Notes under the pieces: generated by a model
What the model saw: the letters and a program-made list of their open reading frames with translations, nothing else
Told to the model about the DNA's origin: nothing
Database searches by the model: none
Translations under genes and position numbers: made by a program
From: Astropecten irregularis
Lineage: Eukaryota > Echinodermata > Asteroidea > Paxillosida > Astropectinidae
Assembly: GCA_963971285.1 (NCBI GenBank)
Contig: OZ020258.1
Coordinates: forward strand, 14,404,614 to 14,468,613
Direction of reading: 5' to 3'
Length of the DNA: 64,000 bases
In this document: piece by piece, positions 1 to 8,742 of the stretch
Layout of the letters: each line of letters begins with the position of its first letter
How positions within the stretch are numbered: the stretch's first letter is position 1

Positions 1-3
1 AAG

Positions 4-835
4 GGCATTGACAATCACTTCACTGCTAGATTCCATGACGCCGTCAATATATTTCATATGGCCGAGTGGTTCGGGAATGGGACTTTGAATTAGTTGTCCC
101 GGGTTCGAGCCCTGATGTGGTGTTAGTAAATTTGTTTAATATTTTACTCCTTTCAATAATATTGTCTGGTATAAATAGTTTTAGAAAGGGCTGCGATTTC
201 ACCAACGCTTCGTGGCTCGGTGGGATAAGCGAAGGTACCACCGCTCAAACTTCCGGAAGTCTGGGTTCGATTCCCGATCCTGACTCTGATATTGAATGGA
301 ACATGTCATGTGCGGACCCTGGCACCGCGATGGTCCAGGGGCCGCCTTGTTTCTCCTAGTCTTCAGAGCTTTGCGTGTCAGGCTAAGGTCTCAATGGTAG
401 GGAGGATATGCAGTAGTCGGCTTGCCAGTAAGCCTATGGGGACTATACACGGGTTTAAACTTCCAAAAAAGCGCATGCGTGATAGTGCCTCGTTTTGAAG
501 TCGCGATCAAAACTGCCGAAGTGTAAACCCGTGTATTGTCTTCGACAATGGACGGGCTTACACTTAGAAAAGTGCGCACGCGTGGAAGTGCCTCGTTTCG
601 AAGTTGCGATCAAAATCCAAGATGGCCGCCATGGTGTAAACCCGTGTATTATGGGAGCCGGTAAGCCGGGTGAAAGAATACCGGTGAATCGCCCCTGAAC
701 ACCTGACGGTCTGCTTAACTCTTGCTCTTTTTTGTTTCAAATGTCAGGGGAATAGTAGTTTTTAAGTTACGGCGTATATGGTACACCTAGATAATCTTTC
801 CTCTTTTATTAATTAATTTTACGTTATTTTTTAAC
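4..835 (+). repeat. tRNA-derived SINE-like repeat, copy 1, with two pol III promoters
   Basis: The unit has two successive tRNA-like internal promoters. The first has an A box at 59-69 (TGGCCGAGTGG, a full match to the tRNA consensus) and a B box at 102-112 (GGTTCGAGCCC). The second has an A-like box at 213-223 (TGGCTCGGTGG, one mismatch) and a B box at 264-274 (GGTTCGATTCC). A run of six or more T, a pol III terminator signal, follows near 727-733. A second copy lies at 46162-46850, and homology there continues past the terminator to about 46850. A MITE at 447-647 is present only in this copy. Neither tRNA-like part folds as a convincing complete tRNA, so this is called a dimeric tRNA-derived SINE or SINE-like ncRNA rather than tRNA genes. 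The left edge lies at the window border. Confidence 0.65.
447..647. mobile_element. MITE, tandem dimer, inserted in the SINE-like repeat
   Basis: The insertion is absent from the second copy of the host repeat near 46592, which gives exact boundaries. The ends are inverted repeats (ACACGGGTTT on the left, AAACCCGTGT on the right), with a 2-bp AT (or TA) duplication. The interior holds two related units of about 90 bp, 447-534 and about 551-647. Each is bounded by the same terminal motif and contains GTGCCTCGTTT followed by GAAGT and GCGATCAAAA. A Tc1/mariner-like 2-bp TA-type target site is plausible, but no transposase is present to confirm it. Confidence 0.7.
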
Positions 836-1107
836 TATATATCTCCCCGTCGGATTCTCTGTTTGTTTGCGTGTGTGGGTCACGGAATATAGATCAAAAT
901 AAAAGTGATATCATACGTTTTAATGGAAATCGAACACAGGGCTTGAAGATTAAATTGTGTACTCTTTAAAATTGTGGAAAACAGACATTAGTGTTTTCTT
1001 TGGTTCATAAACAGAGGGCATCACTTACCAGCTGATTTTTGGTGATCGGCTTATGTTTCCTTCTCACATTTATCCCTTGCGCGTGGCCTCATTCACGTGA
1101 TTTTTTT
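836..1107. other. Unannotated AT-rich spacer
   Basis: No coding, RNA or repeat signal was recognised between the SINE-like unit and the first copy of the interspersed repeat. Confidence 0.5.
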
Positions 1108-1700
1108 AGGTTTAAGGCTTTCTTCCAATAGTGAAGACATCAAAGTTTCAGAAGACAAAATCGGGTTATCTTTCAAGAGTGAAATTTGGAAAAAGCACCC
1201 ACTTGAATTTAAAGACAAAACCTAGCAAAGAGCCTAAATGGCGTTTTGTAAAAAGAAAGGAGCTTGTGCTTGGGACAAAGTAAGAATGACCCTTTCTCTT
1301 TTAAAAACAATGCAGACGAAATGAAAATCGTCGTTTGAAGATAGTTTGCAGAAAACTGTCCACGACCGTGGGCTATGATAGCTCGAACTTCATTTTGAAC
1401 TTGGGCTTTGTTTTTCGGCTTTGTTTTTCAGCTTCGTGTGTTCACTTCCACCACTAGTTTTTGTTTTCCGTTGCCATAAAATTATCAGTCAAAAACAAGT
1501 CTCAATCACCCGTACTGTGACTGCCCCAAACCGCCAGGTACTCTAGAAAGCCTTGAACTAAACAGCGCAAGAATGTCGATATCATCCGGTATGTTTATTG
1601 TTTGACTTCTTACATTGGCGTTCAAAACGTTTCCTAGCGCGTCGTGCTGTGCGTACAAAGGAATAATTGCACCTTGCGCGTATTCCATTCATAGATATAG
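1108..1700 (+). repeat. Interspersed repeat family A, copy 1
   Basis: About 590 bp is shared with 2649-3397, 3833-4363 and 56930-57830. Landmarks recurring in order are CAATAGTGAAGACATCAAAG, ATGGCGTTTTGTAAAAAGAA, GAAAATCGTCGTTTG, CACGACCGTGGGCTATGATA, CCCAAACCGCCAGGTACT and TTGCGCGTATTCCATT. Copies 2 and 3 also share about 120 bp upstream that this copy lacks. There is no long open frame and no terminal repeat was identified, so the class is unknown. Confidence 0.8.
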
Positions 1701-1706
1701 AATTTT

Positions 1707-2648
1707 GATATTGTGGCGAATTTTCCCGTCCAATGTTTATTTTATTTTATGACTGGAACGGGGGGGTTCCGCCCGGTGAGCGCGCGGGAGCGGCTCCGCA
1801 CACTCGAGAGGGACTCGGAGGGGAATCCTTAATTTAAATTCAAGCGGTGGGTGGACCAAAAACCCAGGGGTGTAAATTCGTTTGGGGGAAAATATATCCC
1901 CGCTTGGCAAGTGGAAGCTTTTACAGACTCAGATAAATTAATTCACAAAGACAGTAGGTGAAATTAACAGTAATCTTGGAACTTCAGTTCATTTATTTGA
2001 ACCACAACCACAACCAGCCAGCTAGCCTCAGCCACAAAAACACAAGGCAAATCTAGGTGTACATAAACATTGGGGAGGTACATGTACCTCACCTCAAATG
2101 ACCTCCTCGGAGGTACAGCGTCCTCCGCTGGAGGTGCCTGTCAATTAATTAATCAACTTTACAAAAGCCTCTGAATCAGTGGGGAAAACACCCCCAAAAA
2201 GCTTATTTATGATCACTTGTTTCGATAATAGAGACCCTAACACAATATACAAGCTGGGGCTGATTTACCCAACTAAATAATTCTCAACTAAACTGATTCT
2301 GCAAAGTAAACAATGAAAAACTCACCGAGTAACAGAAAAGCAGTTTCTCTTCACGCCCGACTAGCCCAAAACCAAAGAAAGGAATCCCCGATTAACCCCT
2401 GCACAATGATTAGTAGCGCGCGCCCCTAGCAACTTAAATTTCCCGCTGCGCCTATTCCCGCCCCTATGTGCTACTTGCTTTTAAATGATTAAATCCCAAA
2501 GCGCCTAATACTGCGGATTGGGCGCCAGCTGACGTCACAATGGCCCCGCGCAACGCGCAAGTGAATGACTTAGTAACGCGCAGCATACGCACTGCACATG
2601 CGTCAATCGCCGTATATCTGCATAGTGTATTATTTTCGCTACAATATC
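1707..2648. mobile_element. Candidate TIR element between repeat A copies
   Basis: GATATTGTGGCGAA at 1707-1720 is matched by its reverse complement with one mismatch at 2635-2648. The interior has GC-rich stretches near 1760-1800 and 2410-2460 and a small palindromic patch around 2095-2135 (ACCTCCTCGGAGGT). No coding sequence was seen. The boundary call rests on one short inverted pair and no clean target duplication was found. Confidence 0.3.
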
Positions 2649-3397
2649 TATGATTCCATCGTCAAGTGTAGACAATATCGCTCATTAATATGCAGCGCGC
2701 GTGGCCTGATCAACAGAAATTTAACACCAGTCTTCAAGGGAACAAACTTGACGCTATCATTTTGGAAATTATTGCTCTAGCCTACAAGCAAAGTAGTGAT
2801 TTCCCTCAGAAATATTAGGTTGAGGGCTTTATTTCAATAGTGAAGACATCAAAGTTTGGAAGACATAATCGGGTTATCTTTCAAGAGTGAAATTTGGAAA
2901 TAGCACCCGCGTGAATTTAAAGACAAAATCTAGCAAAGAGCCTCAATGGCGTTTTGTAAAAAGAAAGGAGATGGTGGTGGGGACAAAGTTAGAATGACCC
3001 TTTCCCTTTAAAAAACGATGAAGAAATGAAAATCGTCGTTTGAAGATAGTTTGCAGAAAACTGCACACGACCGTGGGCTATGATAGCTCGGAATTTATTT
3101 TGAACTTGGGCTTGTTTTTCAGCTTCGTGTCTCCACTTCCACCACTAGTTTTTGTTTTCCGTTCCCATAAAATTCTCAGTCAAAAACAAGTCTCAATCAC
3201 CCGTACTGTGACTGCCCCAAACCGCCAGGTACTCTAGAAAGCCTGGAACTAAACAGCACAAGAATGTCGATGTCAACCGGTATGTTTATTGTTTGGCTTC
3301 TTACATTGGTGTTCAAAACGTTGCCTAGCGCGTCATGCAGTGCGTACAATGGAATAATTGCACCTTGCGCGTATTCCATTGTCGAGTGTAGACAATA
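2649..3397 (+). repeat. Interspersed repeat family A, copy 2
   Basis: This copy starts with a segment around CGTCAAGTGTAGACAATA and GCGCGCGTGGCCTGATCAAC that is shared with copy 3, then follows the same order of landmarks as copy 1. Its end, near 3380-3397, repeats the GTGTAGACAATA word with which it began, so copies 2 and 3 were once head-to-tail tandem units. A MITE (3398-3832) now sits at the junction. Confidence 0.8.
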
Positions 3398-3832
3398 GGC
3401 ACGTTCTCACACACCAAAAAGCGCGACTATTTGGGTCGCGATTTGGAGCGCGACCCAAATAGTCGCGCTCTTTGTCGTGTTCACACAGCCAAAAAAGCGC
3501 GACCCAAATCGCACCGGTACGATTTCTATCAAACTGCGCGTACGCGATTCTAAATGTTTAGCGTGAAGTTGGCATGCATCCTGTGCTTAACTCGCGCGCC
3601 CGCCTTGCATGATGGGATATAAAAAACCGGTATTTTTTGGTGCACCGTTCACACAGCAAATAATCGCGACTATTTGCAAAAAGACGCACTACTAGTGCGA
3701 TTTGGAGCGCGCTCCAAATCGCACTAATAGTCGCGATTATTTGTGTTCCCACACAAATAAGCGCGACTATTTGGGTCGCGCTCCAAATCGCGACCCAAAT
3801 AGTCGCGCTTTTTTGGTGTGTGAGAACGTGCC
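3398..3832. mobile_element. Palindrome-rich MITE, GGCACGTTCTCAC termini
   Basis: The terminal inverted repeats are GGCACGTTCTCACACACC on the left and GGTGTGTGAGAACGTGCC on the right, flanked by TA. They continue inward with CGCGACTATTTGGGTCGCG-type words, so long stretches form nested hairpins. A shorter related copy lies at 30286-30405. There is no coding capacity; open frames here only reflect the repeated palindromes. Confidence 0.8.
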
Positions 3833-4363
3833 TATAACCGCTCATCAATATGCAACGCGCGTGGCCTGATCAACAGAAATTTAATACCAGTTTTCAAGGG
3901 AACAAACCTGACGCTATCACTTTGGAAATTGCTCTAGCCTACAAGCAGAGTAGTGATTTCCCTGAGAAAGATTAGGTTTAGGGCTTTCTTTCAATAGTAA
4001 AGACATCAAAGTTTAGAAGACAAAATCGGGTTATCTTTCAAGAGTGAAATTTGGAAATGCACCCGCTTGTGTTTAAAGACAAAACCTAGCAAACAACCTC
4101 CTATGGCGTTTTGTAAAAAGAAAGGAGATGGCGGTCGGGACAAAGTTAGAATGATCCCTTCCCTTTGAAAAACGAATGCAGATTTGAAAATCGTCGTTTG
4201 AAGATAGTTTGCAAACATTTGTCCACGACCGTGGGCTATGATAGCTCGGACTTTATTTTGAACTTGGGCTTTGTTTTTCAGCTTCGTGTCTTCACTTCCA
4301 CCACTAGTTTTTGTTTTCCGTTCCCATAAAATGTTCAGTCAAAAACAAGTCTCAAAACTCTCA
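3833..4363 (+). repeat. Interspersed repeat family A, copy 3 (3'-truncated)
   Basis: The order of landmarks matches copy 2, starting at CGCTCATCAATATGCA. Similarity stops around AAAACAAGTCTCAA, before the CCCAAACCGCCAGG part seen in copies 1, 2 and 4. Confidence 0.75.
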
Positions 4364-5164
4364 ATACACCGATCCAGTAGGCCACGCCTCTTAACAATTT
4401 GGCCAATCACAACGCGTTATTTAAGGTCCGACAAATTGCCGCCATTTTGTCCGACATAACGGCATGAATTTTGTATTCTTTAGTGCATTTTACTTCACTT
4501 CAGTTTTTGGCCGATTGTGAGCATGCACCTGATGTCTCCAACAGAGGGCGGTAAACACTCTGCTCAGTAGACGCAGACCACTAAATAAATTCCCCTAGCT
4601 AGGCTCCCATGCAAAGTGGCTAATTTTAAACAAATATTCACAAGTTTCTCTGGCTATCAAGTCATACACCAAAAGGAAGCTGAAAACTACAATTTTAAAT
4701 TTCTTTTCAAATTTCTATAGGAAAACCAATGCCTATTTGAGAAAGGACCATCCAAAGAAAAATTACCCTAAAACTGCCAAATAGACTGGTATACCAGGTT
4801 GACTGGTATACTTAATATACCCCTCCACTACATGGCAATTATAGAGCGACTTTAGGGCCTGATTTCATCCAAACAGCTCAAAGGCAAAAGTCCAATCTCT
4901 GGTGGCCGGGTTCCATCCATTATTTCTTTACAAGACTTCCCATGTAGAGCCCAGCAATGATTTTATAAAAAATGTTTTGAGTGTAAACAAAATATTAATG
5001 ATATCTGCTGACTGATTTGGACCAATTTACTGATCTGCATCTGTCAAGATCTAATTCACTGTATATTGTCCATTGTCTAAAGCCTAATGGTATCAATATT
5101 GTATGAAGATTTCATAATACTTTTTTGAAGCATGAAAATGGACATTAACTTTCTTCACTAGCAC
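4364..5164. other. Unannotated stretch
   Basis: No recognisable gene or repeat was found. The left part (4365-4480) is GC-richer, and the rest is ordinary AT-rich sequence. Confidence 0.4.
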
Positions 5165-5260
5165 GTTCTTGCAGATTCTGAAGTGCAGGAGGGGGAGGGG
5201 TTTGGGGTTGGGGAGGGGGTTGGTGGGGCTCTTTCTACATGTACATCTCTCATACATGGA
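5165..5260 (+). repeat. Dispersed repeat with a G-rich tract, inverted partner near 19.1 kb
   Basis: The words CTGAAGTGCAGGAGGGGGAG, GGGGTTGGGGAG and CTTTCTACATGTACATCTCT recur on the opposite strand at about 19118-19215. This is a roughly 95-bp unit of unknown class. The G tract (GGGGGAGGGG, then GGGGTTGGGGAGGGGG) could form a quadruplex. Confidence 0.6.
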
Positions 5261-6012
5261 TGGTGGCATTTCCCTGCCAATCCTGGTGGGGGATGAGGCC
5301 AAGTTTCCCCCTCCCCTGATAATTTATGATTTAGGAGAATGTCAATGGCAATGTTCCACTGATCAATTACACTGTTTTACTTGATGCAATCTTCATACAT
5401 GAGTTTCTCTGAAAACAGATAACATAAATTCTCTTTTTGAAATGCATTTTGACAAATACATGATCAAAGAAAGTGTGTTACATAACAAAAAAACAACAAA
5501 GAAAAGTAAACAAAACAAAACAAATAGTACAACAAAGATTGTTATAGTAATTCCTTCAAATAAAATACGTCATTTTCTTTTCAATACATGATGTAAAAGT
5601 TTCTTTATTTCTTAAAAATTGAAAACACTTGTGGTATAAAGGTCCCCCAAAGACCAACAATATCCAATGCTGGTTCTTTGTATTAACCACTCAGAGGTGG
5701 GGGTATCATCAGGAACCACCTGACTCATTGTTGCCTTCTTTCAAGTGTTTCAACTCACACTAACTAGACCATTACCCTATTGCATGACAACACCAGTGGT
5801 GCAGACTCCACAATCAGGTGTCAATTTACAGAGAGACATGGATGTAGAGTTCCTTAAGAATGAAAGAAATTGATAGGAGAAACCGAGAATGGAAAAAGCC
5901 CAAACTAAATGAGAGAGGCAATTGGCATAAAAGAGGTCAGCTGCCAAAAACATTCACTACGGTAGTGATGCCATGGATCTTTGACTCTGTGACCAAGACA
6001 TTGTAGGAGGAT
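5261..6012. other. Unannotated stretch
   Basis: No gene or repeat was recognised. An A-rich part lies around 5485-5535. Confidence 0.4.
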
Positions 6013-6262
6013 TTCTAGCAATCTTTCAATATCAATAGGAATCTTTAATTTGCAATTATCAATATTATTTACAAATCTACAGGGACTAAAGGGATGAAGT
6101 TGTCGTGAAAGCTCAGCATTTGACAATACCATGGAATATCTTTAATATATGCAGGTCATACAATTCTAAAATCTATTTAATACAAACTTGTCAACTGACA
6201 TTTTTTATTTCTTGACAGCTGTGAGCAAAATCGTACAATGTCACTTCAACTTTACATTTTGT
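6013..6262. repeat. Segmental duplicate, left copy
   Basis: Words such as AAAGCTCAGCATTTGACAAT, ACAAACTTGTCAACTGACAT and TCAACTTTACATTTTG are shared in order with 8347-8742. The pair points to a local duplication about 2.3 kb apart. The right copy has gained a foldback MITE. Confidence 0.7.
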
Positions 6263-6322
6263 GATATAATGAACATGCAAGAACAACCAAGATTTGTGGC
6301 CATTTATAACGTACATGTACAT

Positions 6323-6493
6323 ATTTGACTTGGTGAGCAGACGAAGGATAGGAAGAAGGTTCAGGTTGAGAATGCTGAAGATGAGGTCGAGATTAAGGAG
6401 AATTTGGAAACAAAGGAAAAGATGGTGGAGACGCTCAATCTGGAAAACATAGAGACTGCTGAGGGGAACGATACTGAAAAGGATAAGCCATAA
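6323..6493 (+). CDS. Possible terminal exon, Glu/Lys-rich protein
   Basis: A plus-strand frame from about 6332 reads as a charged segment (EQTKDRKKVQVENAEDEVEI, then KENLETKEKMVETLNLENIE) and ends in TAA at 6491-6493. It lacks an ATG near its left end and follows GTGAGCAG, a possible but weak splice acceptor. A similar charged frame (EKEGHVEQAEVGKQLEAEEV) ends at TGA near 6807, and a third Lys-rich frame lies at 6945-7140. Three neighbouring frames with similar composition suggest short exons of one gene or repeated exons. No family was recognised, and low-complexity bias could mimic coding. Confidence 0.35.
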
Positions 6494-6944
6494 GTGCAAA
6501 CAGAACGTGATTTCTAAACTTTTCTTTGTAAAAAATTCTGACACAATCATTGGGGCCTAGATGTTTCAAAGAATTTCTTTTTGCTTTGCTCTCCTGCGAG
6601 GGTTCTCCTAAAATAAAAGGAGAGAGAAAGACAAGAAAGAGCGGCGATTAAACATATGTCATCATTTTAGACAGGCAGATGGAGATCTTGAATGTTCTCT
6701 GTCTTCTGCTTGATTTTGTGTGGATCCACATGGAGAAGGAAGGTCATGTTGAGCAGGCCGAGGTTGGGAAGCAGCTCGAAGCTGAAGAGGTCGAGGTAGA
6801 GCAATGAATGATGAAAGGATGAATCCAAAGAACAAGGTAAGATTGAAGAGATGCTCAAAGAAATTTCATATTCAACCAAGGAGGTAATCATAACTTTCAT
6901 TGATTTCAATTGCATGCAATTTTGTTGGTACCTGCCGTGAAAAG

Positions 6945-7140
6945 CTCCAAGAAGAGAGGGTTCTTTGCCAGGATCTTCGGCAGAAGTCCCAAGACAACGG
7001 CAACCAAGAAGAAGGCGAAGGAGGTGAAGAAGGTAAAGAAGGTAGTCAGAGAGCAAAATGAGCAGGAGAAAAAGACCAAGCAGTCCTCCAAATTAATGAC
7101 CTTCATCTTTGCATGCTGCTGTGTACCACCCACTGGTTAA
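6945..7140 (+). CDS. Possible last exon, Lys-rich protein with a Cys-rich tail
   Basis: An open frame, which may extend upstream to an ATG at 6910, encodes KSSKKRGFFARIFGRSPKTT and then a KKKAKEVKKVKKVVREQNEQ stretch. It ends with FACCCVPPTG and a stop at 7138-7140. The basic coil followed by a CCC cluster near the C terminus would suit a peripheral membrane protein anchored by palmitoylation, but this is inference. The upstream CCGTGAAAAG is a possible acceptor. The opposite-strand frames over the same bases are low-complexity shadows. Confidence 0.35.
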
Positions 7141-8346
7141 TTTGTGACTGATCCATAAGATACTAGGACCATTCAAGAACTTGAGTCCATATTGAGGTTC
7201 CCCTTGAGTTGAGCCAGCAAATGAGGCGTAGCCAAGATATTGAAAAGGGGGTGGTTGCTCATAGAGAATCCTTGTACACAATGACCTTATAAACCAAAGC
7301 ATGACTGTGTTACAACCAGAGTCTCCTCCCCCTCCTACATAAATGATCAACCTCCTTGGTTACGCCCCCAGCTAATGCTGTGAATCTCAAACAAGACAGG
7401 TATTAAGGTTAGGTATAGTAGTGACTCGGGAGCAACCAGTTTGACTCCATAACGTGGGGTTGCGTGTGTGTTTTTATAGTACTCAGACCGTGTCCGGATC
7501 AGACTTAGTGCCAACGGCTTTTATGTTCCCTCATTAGTGTGCAAGGATCGTAATAGACAAATATGCAGACAAAAACAGTTGGGTTTGTACACTCCATATA
7601 CCATACTGGACTTATACAGTCCATTACGACCAATGTGACTGTGTGTGGTATGAAGGCCGTCTAGGAACTTTTACTTTCCCTCTAATGAGTGCAAGGAACG
7701 TATATAACCCCAAGCCGTAGACAAAACAGATCAACTCGGACACGGCCTTATACTCGATCCATACACACGCCACCCAGAGGCCCGAACTCTGATGCCCAGT
7801 GAATAGGTCTCTAAAAAATAACAGTTCAGTACAGGCTTCACGGACGGACATACATGTAGAATAACTAGGAGTATAAAGTCGTGAATGATGACAGTTCCAA
7901 TGAAAGTACAAAACCAAGAATCATGTAAGTACTGAAGACGCATTGCCTGATGTTAGGTCAACTTGAACATGGAGGGCAATTGCTTCTTATTAGTGATGAT
8001 GAGACGCACAGCATCGGCTATAATTATAGCTCAAATTAGGGAGAAACTTCGTCACAAATTATTGGTTATTCTGTCCTTTTCCAAACGGAGATCAATTGGG
8101 AAAGGACATTTTGGTTTCAGCAGTTTCATCATCCTTCAAAGGAATCATGTTTGTCATGAGGAAAAATCGAGCGAGTTGAGGTCTGAGAGTTACAGGTTTG
8201 GCTGATCCCTATCATAGTGTGATTATTGCATGTCGCTAATTAATAGAAAAACTTACACAAATGACGTGCATTTTGTGCAAGTACAATTGATTACTAATAC
8301 TCAAAATGAGTTGCCATGTTGACACAGTGATCAACATGAATTACTA
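7141..8346. other. Unannotated stretch
   Basis: No gene was recognised. A loosely repeated motif (TAATGAGTGCAAGGAACGTA and a diverged form) occurs near 7535-7570 and 7683-7730. Open frames here are short and have no family likeness. Confidence 0.35.
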
Positions 8347-8742
8347 TACATGCTTAATCTTTCAAGATCAACAGGAATCTTCTGTTTGAAATTCTAAAAG
8401 AAAAACAGAAAGAAACAAGAACAAATCTACAGGGACCAAGGTCCGATTTCACTAACGCTTTGTGAACATCATAAAGCCTAAATCCATCGCTAAATGGAAA
8501 ATTGCCACGCAAGGTAGCGAACAATTTTCCATTTAACGATGGATTGCAAAGCGTTAGTGAAATCAGCCCGATGGGTAAAGCTGTCATGAAAGCTCAGCAT
8601 TTGACAATACCATGGAGTATCTTTAAGATCTGCAGATCATAGTATTTTAACAGCCATTACAAACTTGTCAACTGACATGTTTTATAATCACAGTTTCTTG
8701 ACAGTTTTGAGCAAAATCAAGCAATGACAGTTCAACTTTACA
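8347..8742. repeat. Segmental duplicate, right copy
   Basis: This is the partner of 6013-6262, with the same ordered words, interrupted by the foldback MITE at 8440-8571. Confidence 0.7.
8440..8571. mobile_element. Foldback MITE, GATTTCACTAACGCTTTG termini
   Basis: Perfect 18-bp inverted ends lie at 8445-8462 and 8547-8564, with CCATCGCTAAATGGAAAATT and its near-complement inside, so most of the element pairs with itself. A diverged copy is at 26764-26892 and shares the AAATCCATCGCTA core and the GTGAAATCGGCCC end. The insertion interrupts a duplicate whose sister (near 6085) lacks it. Confidence 0.8.

Noticed and set aside
3558-3848. A 96-codon membrane-like protein on the minus strand
   Set aside because: It is a translation of nested palindromes of a MITE; the same residues appear at 30163-30345 for the same reason.
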